Shown here: positions 33,934-46,400 of the stretch, piece by piece | How the letters are laid out: each line of letters begins with the position of its first letter | Numbering within the stretch: position 1 is the first letter of the stretch | Origin: Siphonodentalium dalli | Taxonomy: Eukaryota > Mollusca > Scaphopoda > Gadilida > Siphonodentaliidae | Length of the DNA: 64,000 bases | Assembly: GCA_032622095.1 (NCBI GenBank) | Contig: CP136061.1 | Coordinates: forward strand, 255,021,582 to 255,085,581 | Direction of reading: 5' to 3' | Notes under the pieces: generated by a model | Told to the model about the DNA's origin: nothing | What the model saw: the letters and a program-made list of their open reading frames with translations, nothing else | Databases searched by the model: none | Translations under genes and position numbers: made by a program

Positions 33934-34185
33934 TGCATTGGCCTAACAAATTTTAAATTATTTTTTATAATTGTCAATGAATGTAAGAAGTTAAAGAATG
34001 TAAGAACATCTTACATATGTTAAAAATTCATAAATAATGTAAGAAAAAATGAACAAAAATGATCAAATTGTTAAAGAATGTAAGAAAAAATTATAAAAAT
34101 GATAAAATAATTAAAGAATAAGAGAATGCATTGGCACAGCACCTTTAATATTGCACCAGCGCTGCTCCCGTCATGAAAGGGTTAA
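33934..34185. mobile_element. TTAA-type MITE (CATGAC type), copy 6, left end lost
   Basis: Starts inside the left hairpin ('atgcattggcctaacaaatt'), has the 'aatgtaagaa' linker, a half right hairpin ('aagagaatgcattggcacag') and a good right end 'cccgtcatgaaagggttaa'. The left terminus and half of each hairpin are deleted. Confidence 0.8.
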
Positions 34186-34279
34186 AAGGCATGCGAAGTG
34201 GGTTCATGCGGATTTACGTATTATATATGTAGGTAATACATATTCAGAGGGTATACACGTGAAGGTCCTAGCTCGATAT

Positions 34280-34510
34280 TACATAATTTATGCGACTATT
34301 GTGAGCCGATTTCGCGATAAACATTTAATTAATCACCGCGAGCGGGAAATATTTCATGATTTTAAGCGACACAGTGATAAATTGGCTCACAAAATTCACC
34401 TAAATCATGCAATTTAGATCTGGAACCTTACAATACATTATTAAGGAGCAGGCATTAACTAATTTATATATCACAAAGCCAGAGTAGAGATTCATGGCAT
34501 GATCTAACTG
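34280..34510 (+). repeat. Dispersed repeat shared with 61856-62100 (reverse)
   Basis: 'gcgactattgtgagccgatt', 'gggaaatatttcatgatttt', 'aagcgaca', 'acattattaaggagcaggca' match the reverse complement of about 61890-62095. Weakly similar short frames (REIFHDFKRH versus REKFHDCKRR) exist in both. This may be a remnant coding family or only DNA homology. It ends with 'agagtagagattcatggcat'. Confidence 0.6.
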
Positions 34511-36981
34511 GATTCCTATATGTATTGCCAGTGATTCGTCACACACATTAATTGTCATTATGCTGAGTTATGCACGAATTTCTTTGAATGAACCATTGAA
34601 CCATTTAATAATTTCAATTTCTGCCAAAAAAAAGTTTAAAAAAAACAGTCGGACTTGGTTCAACCAAAATTGTTCTCATAACATTATAGTATTTAATTCC
34701 TTCTGTTAACTTTCTGCTGCTGCACGGGGCGGGATGGACAGACTCGTGATTTATTCAATTCAAGTGTGGGTTACCACAGCCCGCGCACCCCCCCCCCCCC
34801 CCCGTGCACGCAAATCCACAATCTATATATGGGAGAATTATGCATGAAACAAACAATTAAATAATTATATATATATAATGTTATTAAGTTAAATACAAAA
34901 AAACCAGAGCGGGCAAATTTAATTATGAAGGTACGTAGATGAATATAGTACACTGTACAAACTATAAAGTACAGTTCCTTTTTTTTTCACGAAAAGCCAA
35001 TTTCGAATCGTTGGTTTGAGAATATTGAAGATATATGTCCAAAGCATAGACAATGGATAAGATGACAACAACCACAATTATAAAGGTCTACATTTTACGC
35101 CACAAATGGCTGGTACTTTTTTTTTTCATCTTAACAATTTGCGAACTACGCAAGCTATGTGACGTTTTCTGTTATAGCCCGCGTCTCTTGCCTTTATATC
35201 CTTCATATATATTCCCTTTAAAATTATTATTCGTTTCATATGCAAAACCGAGGCCCCGTGTCTCGGTGATACTAATAATAAAATGTGCTCAACTTCGATT
35301 TTCGGTTGAAATATTGAAAGCATATATATTGGGACAGCAACAACCCCCTCCCCACACCAGTATACCTCCGTCAAATGTTTTTATTCCGTCGATTGTTTTC
35401 TGCTGAAGTATACCTATATATATAATTCCTCTCGTTCCTGGATTCGAATTATTTCTGGAATAGTCTGGTATAATTAGTCGATTGAGAATTCCTGTTCGTT
35501 CTCATCAATATCTGTATCAATATTATATGATTATATAATGTATTATATGTAGCCCCAACAATCAGGCAGCAGAGTTGACGATAAGGCCCATTTTAAATAA
35601 TTATAATATTGTATTTGAATATTTCGTTTGCAAGGTTTCTTTGAGAATTCTGCAACATAAATAGTATAACGCCATACACATGTACCGCATTTAAATATTT
35701 GGTAGAGGCATAAACTCCGAAGAGATGTTATATGACGGACGTTCAGAATATGCTTTTTGAGACTCGCATCCAATATGCTTTTTTTGCAGTCTTGCAGCTT
35801 GCTTCCTTAAATTTAATAAACGTTATATTTTTTTTTACAGTAGGTGTTCCTTTAACTGTTTTCAACAGCGTATATACGTACAGCCAACATTCAGGTTATA
35901 CCTCAAGATGCGATGTGTCGGTCGGCTGCGTGCTTCTAATACTACACAAATTGGGAGAAGTAATCATCTTTTGTTGGAAATACATCTTTTCATGAACTAT
36001 TGGGTGGGCGGGGTTTCACGTGCATCGCGCTAGAGTGGGAGGTACTTCCGCGGGGCATCTAACAATCAAAGAAGGCATACTATAGCATGTTAATTCAATT
36101 TTTGGAAAACGATAATAGCGCATCTCATTGGTCGAAATAGCCAGGCAACAATTTTCCAATTTTCCCCCGATTATATATTAACAAAAATGATATGCAAAAC
36201 GTGTTTTGCAAACTAAGTTTGTTGTAATCTTGGTGAAAACTTTAGGATTGGGTATAAATAGCAAATTATAGAATATAAGCATGAAACTAATGTCATGTTA
36301 TGATTTTTCTGTTATTATTATTTAAGAAATTTTATTAAAATCCAGGCATAATTTAGTTAACATTCCCAGTTTAACGACAAAACATTGTCTATAACGTTGA
36401 AGGCATAGCTCCCTAGCACACCCCCCCCCCCCCCCCTCCCTCGGAAAAATATATACCCGTATAAGCAAAATTTGTGCATCGGATTATTGAATAAATTATT
36501 AAATTTGTTTTAATTCTGTCTGAAACAATCACTAAAATATTCTTAATTATCGTATCAAAATGAAGTATCGTTAGATATAATAATACTGTGTGGTATAATA
36601 CAAGTATGTTCCAATGCCACAGATATCGAAAGTATATCTAAAACGTGTTTATATTAACAAAATATTAGCCTCACAACACCTTTCTGATCGCCCAGCCAGA
36701 GAATCGGTGGCGCATTCCTTTGAACTCCCTTTGTTTACCCCGCACCGTGTTTACTATCTTGCGGTTGACTAAATCTTGGCTATATCTGAGAACTGAGAAA
36801 ACACGAAGAAAAAATCTTTAAGAGACCATCGTCTTTTTTCAAAGTAACTAGAATGTATCACTGGATGTATATAGACACATTTAACATACTAGTGAACTAC
36901 CAAGGCAAAAAACGCACTCTGTTAGTTTAATTCGTTTAATAATTACAACGCCGGTAGTAAATTCTCCCAACATCGCTCGTC
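34511..36981. other. No recognisable gene upstream of cyclin D
   Basis: AT-rich, with poly-C runs at about 34789-34803 and 36420-36437 and a TATA microsatellite near 34868. The largest open frames (35053-35406 and its antisense) are hydrophobic and low-complexity and are judged spurious. Confidence 0.5.
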
Positions 36982-36992
36982 TGCGCATGCGT
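36982..36992. promoter_or_regulatory. NRF1-like motif upstream of cyclin D
   Basis: tgcgcatgcgt matches most of the NRF1 consensus YGCGCAYGCGCR. It lies about 295 bp upstream of the cyclin D start codon in the expected promoter region. Motif match only. Confidence 0.3.
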
Positions 36993-37067
36993 TAACGATC
37001 AGCTGGCTTTTCAGTATCGATGAGATTTCCATATGTCATTCATTCACTCGGAGGTGGTCTGTGTGCC

Positions 37068-37075
37068 TATAAATA
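37068..37075 (+). promoter_or_regulatory. Candidate TATA box for cyclin D
   Basis: tataaata lies 210 bp upstream of the ATG, which would put transcription start near 37095-37100 and give a 5' UTR of about 180 nt. No other core motif was confirmed. Confidence 0.35.
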
Positions 37076-37277
37076 CGTTCAGTTCTGTCTTTACAACAGT
37101 GTCATCGGATAATTCCAGAGTGCAACATGGATTTGTGAATATTTATCATCATCTTCACCACAAGTCATTGTTTATATTCAATATCTACCTCATTCTAGCG
37201 CACGATTTTCGCTGAGCGACGGAGGATTTTCATTCATTCTCATTCATTGGTGTTTGCAAAGTTTTACGGACTTCGCT

Positions 37278-37472
37278 ATGGATCTAATTTGCTGTGAATC
37301 AGAAATTGTACAGAAAGCCTACGTGGATCCAGTTCTGCTGAATGACAACAGAGTTCTGAATAATTTATTGACTACGGAAGACAAATATATACCTTCTTCA
37401 TCCTACTTCAAATGTGTTCAAAAAGACATCAAACCTTACATGCGAAAGATGGTGTCTCAATGGATGCTAGAG
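37278..37472 (+). CDS. CCND: Cyclin D coding exon 1
   Basis: 195 nt, residues 1-65, ending after codon GAG (phase 0) with donor gttggt. The frame is open back to 37254, but the first ATG is at 37278 (tcgctATGG), and MDLICCE aligns with the conserved start of the family. A non-ATG start upstream is unlikely. Confidence 0.95.
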
Positions 37473-40400
37473 GTTGGTACATGTAACTAATGTTCTGCCA
37501 ATTGCATAATTATCGATCAAAATCAATATGACATCTCAATGGAATAATTCTACAGGATTAAATACACACATGACGATTATTTGTTGCTTACTTTTTTGTT
37601 TTGGGACTTTTCAAAAACTTTTTCTTCCACGCATCATCCATCTTAGCTCGCCAAGTCACTTTGCCAACATGGCGTTTTTCTTAGCCGGGGACCTCTAAAA
37701 ATATACGACTACATACTTTTGAGGTCAAAATTTTAATACCGCTTTTTAACATAGAAACACCCATTTTATATTGCCAAAAAGTTATAAAACTGAAGTATAA
37801 GATGTGCTTGATCTATTTTACATTGCATTTATATTGAAAAAGTTAGGAAAGAAACCTGGATGGGGGTCTTTGGTTGAAAACTGACGTTTCCTTTGTCCTT
37901 TTTGCAGGGGGTACCTCGACATAAATCTCGAAAATATTTTTATGCTTCACTTTTGTCAATTGACAGCTGTTCTGCCCGAAAGATGAATCATTCTTCTTTC
38001 GAACAACATCAAACATGTGAAAATTGCATTGTTTGGAAATTTTTAATGAATAATACTTGGATTAATTTTTTTTATACTTTTCATACAATTGCGCTCATTG
38101 TCGGAAAGAGCGCAATTTCACATGGTGACACCGGTTAGTGGTAACCACTTTAACTTCCATATTTCGGTTTCCTTGGTGCCAACTTAGACTTTCTTGGTGC
38201 ATTGTTGTGAGTTACACATTTTAATGACATTATTCTGAAATTTAGAATTGACCACAATTTTTTTTCCATACTAGCATATGTTACATGCTATTAAAAACAT
38301 TTACACATTTAACACTTTCGATCCACACTTTCATAGAGTAAGATGAGACTTTTAGTGCTTGTTTCACACCATCCTCCCAAAAGAGTTACCACAATGTACC
38401 ATTGCCACATAGATTACATTGCCGAATTATTATTTTAACCCATGACAAACCATTATTTCCTACTGATTTCTTTGTGAACTGTACAACTCTTATACAACTC
38501 AAGAATTGTGTATTTGTTTTCACACCCAAATAGAAATACTAAACGTAGCGATTAATATAAGCCGATTTACACTTAACCCTTCTGGTCTCATAAGACATAT
38601 ATATATATTATTTTTTTATATATATATATATGCCATGTATAAAAGAGCTCCAGATAAACTTATTTGATAAATTGGTTAATTTCTTTAAATATTTACATAT
38701 TCCTTTTCTTATTGTTTTCAGGTGTGTCAAGAACAGTGTTGTGAGGAGGAAGTCTTTCTCTTAGCAATGAACTATCTCGACAGATTCCTGTCAGTCAAAG
38801 ACGTTCACAGGAGCAAGTTACAACTTCTCGGAGCTGTGTGTTTATTTATTGCATCAAAACTGAACGAAACGAACCCGTTGACTGCTGAGAAACTTGTGAT
38901 ATATACAGACAATTCCGTGTGCCTTCAAGACTTAATGGTACTTATCTTATATTCTTATTTCATTATGGACGTAAACGTTGTGGATGCTACCAAAATGAGG
39001 CGATGTGACTACTATTATAGTAGTACGCACATAACTGGCACTCTCGATTCTAAACGCTATCAATGTGGACCAATATTAACGTGGCATTTAAGTGGTTAAT
39101 TTAGCGAGAACGCCAAGGTTGCACTTTGACGTCGCGTGCCCAGCACCCCAATGAGAGATTTGTACGCGACGTCAAATCGGTATTACGCTGTTGCAATGTC
39201 ACGTAGCCTGTACCTTGTTAACCCATGTTGCCCATTTCCGTACTCAATATTGGAGACGAAGTATAGTCCGTGTGTTATTCGTCGTATATAAAGAGAAACG
39301 TTTTAAAAGTTTACACAACGCACGGAGGCGGAGTAAACGTTATAAAATTCACCCTCACTGAAGTTTTTATTTGACATTAATGATTTGCGTGTTCACGTCA
39401 AAGTTTGGTCAGTGGGTCAAACGAACCATATTGGATAATTACATACGATGCAGCGATACTCATTATATCTCAAGGCTATACGTTTAAAAAGACGTTTCAC
39501 GGGGATGTTAGCAGGGGGTGCTCGCTTGCGCCCCTATGTCAAAGATTCGTTGATAGAATCGTGGGAGCACTCTACCCGTCTCGTGTCCTAATAACAGTGA
39601 TTGTTTTTACACAAATATATTTTGTTTTCGATAAATATACCGGGTCTAATGAGGAACACATACAGCTAAGCATATAGATATTTTGTATATGTTTATATCG
39701 CGCGGTCGTACAGCGGGCATGAGAAAGGAAATGCCGGCCTCATGAAGTGTAATACTATACCGCTTCGTATATTACTTCCAACAGGTTGCACTAAGTTCGA
39801 GATTGGCTTGTGTTAAAGTCTGAAGTACCAGTGGTCAGTGGTCATTAACGCTCAAACCGCCGTGGAAATCCAATCGATCACTTTGTTGGAAGAATCACTG
39901 TTTTGCATATGTGGGGAGGGCAAGGGAATGCGGGTGGGGTGATTAATACACACGGATTTTATGCAGATTCTGTCGACCCAACTTTGTTGGCAAAATCACG
40001 ATGGGGTGTAGGAGGGATATTACACACATGTTTAAATTTATTCTGTTGACCCAACTTTGTTGGTTGAATCACAGTAGGCCTATATATTGTGATCTGGTGC
40101 CGCGAGGTGGGCGAGGGAGGGTGTGATTACACACGGATTTAAATTGATTAAGTCAACACATACAAGTTCCAGGATGTCTGACATAAGATTCACACCAATT
40201 CCCACGACCCCAAACCCACGAAGTTTGCACCAAATGCCACACACAGTTTCAATTCTCTGAATCGCATGTCTCACTGTATAGGCCTAACTCCCACACGTTC
40301 TGTTCCCACACTGCCGCATAGCTTATGCCTGGAAAGTCATGAATGGAGACAGGTAAAATTACTTGAAAGCGCTATGTCACTTGTAAATACCGCAAGCCTA

Positions 40401-43400
40401 ATACCTTATATACCTTTTTGATCCTAAGCCAAATTTTAGCGCTACGATTTCGCCTCGTCTATTGTTGAATATATGAGAAGACTCAAGGGCATGATTTTGT
40501 GTATTCAGTGCGCATTATATGCAGATGAAACCTCGCTCAATTGAGAGGTATGCCAAACGTTCCATGGCTTTAACGTTATGCAATTGAGCTAACAGCATTC
40601 TTAATGGACTTTTAATAATGAGTCAAATACGACTTGAAGTTGAATATCATTATCATTTATCAGTGGATATGAATACTTGGTAAACTATTCCCGTTGACTA
40701 TCTCGTCGAATTCACCCACGCTTGTATACATGCTCCATATGCCTATAGCAGCAGTGAAATTTACTTCAAAAATGAAACAGATTGTTCACGGTCCATCACT
40801 CTATATCGCACAGTTTCCGATTCCCTAATGGGCTATTAATATTGTCAAAGTTGTCACTCCTGAAACCAAAACATAAAGAGCGGTCGAATACACAAAGCAA
40901 GGTTTTCGCCGGTCTGGTTAGTTTCATAAAAACAAATTATGAATAATTCACCAATCCATGCAGAATATATATTGCCCGAAAATATATCACACCATAACTT
41001 GCCTCGATTAATACATACCAGCCGAGATATAGGCTTGTGATAAGTATCATGCGATCAGTAAGCGTGCGTAAAGCGATTGAATTCGTCGGTGAAAAAAATT
41101 TGGATGGGTGACAAAACTTAAATTCGAAGCTGTTCATTTGTGGTTTTTATGTGCATTCGTGTGGGCAATCACCAATTGACCAGGGGCGGTAGTTGTGTGT
41201 GGTACCAGGATTTTTTTGCTATAGCATATTTTAGTTGGTGTACTGTCGGTGTTACGACGGTGTCTATATGTACGCCTCAGGGTGACTTTATTCGCCGCGC
41301 ACCTGCTGTCACCCAGTGTACATTCCACAGCTATTTGCGGCGTTGATGAATCGCTTTACTTTTAAAACTAAATATTTCGAAATCTTGGCCGATTACTTGG
41401 TTCAGCGCGGTATAAACCTAGGATGTTTATGTAATCAGGGTGATGCAGTCCTCCTCAACTCCTCATATAAACGTAGTGCTAAGATGGTATAGTGCTAAGA
41501 TGGTATAATTAGCGATTGAATGTTCGTATGGCGCCTACCAGTTAGCCCATAAGCAGTGGCATGTAACGCGCCTCGTCCCCACCCCATGCATATATATACA
41601 CCACTGATATACACAAGGAACGACGGAGAGGTATAGCTACTGGACTAAAATATGTGTGACATATAGGGATAATAGGGAACAATGGATCTCCTTATAGTAC
41701 TATACAATCGAGTGGGAATAATTCTATGAAACAAAAGCTCTTTGAGTGCATGCATGAGTCTGTGGAGTGACAATTCCAAGTGACTACAACATTCTAGCCG
41801 CCATAACAATAATATAAACATGTGTCACGAAAGCAACAACATGCAATTTGAAATTTACGATGACTCTCGGAGTCTCCTATGTCCATTTCATCTCCCACAC
41901 ACGTGTGAGCTGGCACTGATTACATCACCATGCAGTCTTTAATAGGCAGTCTATATTTAATAGTACTAGTCACCGGGTGGAAGTCGGCCAATATAACGAT
42001 TGTTTTGAGTCACTCGGGTATAAGAATAACGAGTCCAGACTTGCAGGATTTCCTTCCTGGTACTGGGTAGACACTAGCCACATAATACACCCGACACTCG
42101 TAGTAAAAGGCGTCGCCAAGCGTAAATTCTATATATGGTAGATATAGATTTAACAGGGGGTCGTGTTTACTATACTTTAGATTTAAGACGATTTGACCTG
42201 CTAGCACACTATCCTTTGCTAAAGTACCTCTATTGTACTTATGTCAATAAGCTCCACAATATACTTATTTATGATATATATTGGATTTACGTATGAGACA
42301 GTGGAATGCATGTGGATATACATATAGTCCATAGACTTGTGTATTGTCGTGCGATCGATCGATGTTAATGCATACTTGTATAGTACATGCCAGTGAAATC
42401 TACCGTGCCTTTCAATACCCGGTGTATGAAAACGTATAGTATACAAATGAAATAAACTGGGCTATATCTTATGCTCACCCATATAATTAAACAGTAATAG
42501 TTTATCAACTTAAGGTTTTATTTAAAAAAATTGCGCTTAATGTGAAGTTAATGAGTTATTTGATATACCTTGAATAGTGTTTTAGCCCTTGCTTGTGCTT
42601 TATTTTTTTGGGGTGTTTCGGGAGTTTAAACAAATATTCTTGCTCTGACAACATTGTTATTTTGTTTAAAACCCTTTACCCAACAGAACGGCCCTGTGCC
42701 AATGCATTCTCTTATATATGCGAGTCGACCATAGGTCGCTTCGCATATATAAGAGAATGCATTGGCTTAACACATATTTTTTTAGGCCAATGCATTCTCT
42801 TATATATATGCGAGGCGACCTATGGTCGACTCGCATATATAAGAGATTGCATTGGCACAGGGCATAACTGTAACCATCACAATGTGGTCAATGAACCGGT
42901 TCCAATGATATCAAAGATATTTTAGGCTGTTGAAGCTTTATTTGGGCGTTTTTGGCCGTTTTGTTGGGTAAAGGGTTAAATCTGTAATACAAAGTATCAA
43001 CATATACTTTGTCGTAATGCCCTTAATTTGCTACTTTCTTTCACTGTGATATAGTCCTGCGTATTATTATAAATGTATGCACGGGCTTCATTTCTTTTAT
43101 ATGTAAAAATGGCAGAAAATTTCAACTTTAATATTGAACTATTTACTGATTTTAAATTTATCTTTCTTTCCAGGACATGGAAATCATCATCTTAAGTAAG
43201 CTGAAGTGGGACCTCTCGGCGGTTACGCCCCAAGATTTCCTCGAACACATCCTATGCAGACTTTCTATCGATGCTGAAAAATGCGAAGCAATAAAGAAAC
43301 ACGCTCAGACCTTCATAGCCTTGTGTGCAACAGGTATGCATGCCATTTTCGTACTCAAGATTTCTCGTACCCATTCTGGATATAGATGTTTCGTATATAT

Positions 43401-46400
43401 AGACAGTGCGTTATTTCAAGAAAGTGCATCTCCACTGTGGTGACTAAGTCCAACTTTCAACAATAATTTGCATGTCGTTGTAAAAACTATACCGAAACAT
43501 GAGAGATATAATGCACTCAACACGAGGCTCGATGTATCTCGACTTAGTTCGAGAGCGTTCAGGATTATGTATAAACGGAGTATCTGTATATCAGGTTGAC
43601 CATACAGCAGTGGGATTAGTACGCGCCCAATTGTATTTAAAACTATTGAACTTTACTACATGAATGAATCCGTCCCAAGGACCCACCCATTGCATGCTCA
43701 GCCACGGAAACCGATTAGCTGAAATTGGTCCTATCTCGTGAGCAAACATAAACCAGTTCATTATGAGGTGAAGAATTATGCACTGTAGCTCGCCGAATCC
43801 CAGCTCTTAATTGATCCTGCTCGCGAAATATCTCACCTGTCTTCAAATTATTCATTCTAAATTGAAGATTATTCGAGGTATTAAATTCAAATCCTCTAAA
43901 ACCACACGCCAGCATTGCGTGTGTTTTTATCCGTCTATAGTGTCACCCCTCGTGCTACCTACAGCGAAGTGCGACTTCTAATTGATATGAAAATAGACTA
44001 TGTCGGGCAGGTGTAAACTTAGGTATGCAAATGAAGGCAGATTTCTTTACTTAAGACGTATGTATGTCGGGATCAAAGCCTCTGTGTAAATAAAATATCG
44101 CCAGCCGACATCCACCTTTCAAGAATCAACAAGTGATTTTTCATGTCCAGTGTTTTATTAACCGACGTCACAAGGTACTTCCGCCCCTTAACCCCTCTAT
44201 ACTAAACGGATTATCCCATTAGTTATAAAAAAAAGTATACATTGGTATGGTTTATTCCTCTCAGAGGAATTCAGGAAATATAAGCAGACGACAGATATAA
44301 ATTAAAGTGGAGAAAGATTGCGAGTCGTTGTTGGGAATGGGGAACATGTTCGGATAATACGTTCAATAAACTGGTCGTTCGATGAACTTATTATCTGAAC
44401 ATTTTCTTAGAGAACTATGCTCGTCTAGTTTTTTTTGTGAAGAGAGGGTTAACATTGTGTGCGTACAATCTAAACTGATTTGAGCAAAACCATCGGTCAT
44501 TCACTCACCATCACTGGCTGGCTTCATACAACGCAAAACCATCGGTCATTCACTCACCATCACTGGCTGGCTTCATACAACGCAAAACCATCGGTCATTC
44601 ACTCACCATCACTGGCTGGCTTCATACAACTCAAAACCATCGGTCATTCACTCACCATCACTGGCTGGCTTCATAAAACGTGGTACAGTTGTATAAACGT
44701 TCTTCATTCAGGACAGCGTTCGTACCATATCACCCAGTTATAAACTGTTTTGTCTGAAGACTTACATGTGTTGCTGGCAGTCTGCCCTGTATATGCTATA
44801 GTCGACGTTTATTGTATAATTCGTCCACATTTGGTTACTACATCATCTACATGTTGATACTGGGGACTTCAGTTCGGGCGTTCTCATAACTGGTACCCTT
44901 GGGGGCTTAAAAGTACAAGCGTTATTGACAATGAATCTGTGTGATTCATCCACATTTGGTTACTAAAACGAGGGTCTTCAGTTCGGGTGTTCTCATAACG
45001 GGTACCATGGGGGCTTAAACAGTACGAGCGTTATTGACAATGAATCTGAGTTAGTTCATACTGTAAATTGTAAAACCACAAAGCAAACCTGACATGTTGA
45101 TGGTCGGAATGTACTGATGTAGACAGAATTACGTTCTCAATTTATTGATGTTTGCGCGTTTAATACCCACTTTACAAAAAAAATCATTGAGATTCGCACC
45201 AGGCGCCCGGGTTTGTCTCCACCAATGTACCCACGTATTGTTTAGTTCACAATGATGGAAAGGAAAGCATCACTTCAGATGAAAAAAAGGTCAATGTTAC
45301 CAACCTCTAGTTGTCCATTGTGCAGACAAATGTTTTGTAACATTATACAATTTCAATTTGCGTAACTTGCCTTCTTGACACTTCGGCCTGTGAAATGTAG
45401 CCTCCGGCGATAATTGTTGACCCGCATCACTAATACGCTTACTCTGACAAGTTTATACCATCCCATGATCCCAATCACTGTCTCCATCCAAAGAAAAAGT
45501 ATACAATTTTATAGGACCAGTCACCTTTAATCACAAAAAAAGTATAAAACAATTTCCATGTGCGTCTTTAATTCAGTGGTGGGTGTACTTGAGTGAAACC
45601 AGTGGTGAAACCTAACTACTAATATTCCCACGGTGCTGTTTGTGTAAAATTCCGCGTTGAAAAGCGCAGGAGAAAATAGTAAAATTAACAACTCACGATA
45701 GAGTTATCTTTCTTGAATTGCTATCCGTTCTCTGTGCGCTTATCGTTCACGCGCTGTTTGTTGAACAACTTGAGATTCATGAAGTAACGTTCTACTTTAT
45801 TATACATCGTTGATCTTAGTGAGTTTTACCCTCCCACGCATAAATACCAAATATGATTCCTTTTTTTTTCTTCTGACATTTCCGTTTCAAATCTGAATAT
45901 TCCAGAATCTGTGTTTACCTAATACAATATTACGGGTTATATCTCAGTTCGCATGATTGCCACAAGAAACTATAGTTTGTTCGACGTATTAAATCGTCAC
46001 ATTTCATTAGCTTTAATATCGAAACTGTTCATATAATAAAATTTTAACGATCGCCGTGAAAAAAAACTTGAACGTTTATGAAACATTTTCACTGAGTAAT
46101 AAACATTTTGCAGACGGAAATATAGTTTCCTAGCAAACGGTATTCTAACGCGAAAATATGTTAATTCAACCTGTTGAATGGAATCTATATTTAAATCGCA
46201 TAGGGGTACCGTCTTTGTTGAGTCGATTTTTGGTTATCAATTAAATAATATAGCTCCCGTTGACACGTGGCAATTAGAAAATACTTTAGAAGTCCTTTGT
46301 GTTTTTATAATAATGAAATACTACGGAGGCAGGTGGCTTCCGAAATTACGGCCTTTATTCTTATCCCCGAGTGATTTGAAAATACAAAAAAATGATGCTT

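Larger units (their letters stand above)
38938..43173 (+). other. Cyclin D intron 2
   Basis: 4236 bp, phase 0. Contains the CRE-like inverted repeat 39125-39176, a ~75-100-bp repeat at 39865-40150, a small 17-bp duplication at 41476-41508 and the MITE at 42668-42979. The rest is single-copy-looking AT-rich sequence. Confidence 0.9.

Noticed and set aside
34785-34803. Poly-C runs (also near 10386, 23380, 29028, 36420) as regulatory G-quadruplex sites
   Set aside because: They are simple homopolymer runs without the spaced G-tract pattern; slippage-prone low complexity is enough to explain them.
35053-35406. 117-aa ORF upstream of cyclin D
   Set aside because: Hydrophobic, low-complexity composition with an antisense ORF in the same place and no known domain.
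38722-39099. Extension of the cyclin D exon 2 frame into the intron
   Set aside because: The family sequence breaks off exactly at 'QDLM' before a GT donor and resumes at exon 3 with DMEII, so the extra codons are intronic.
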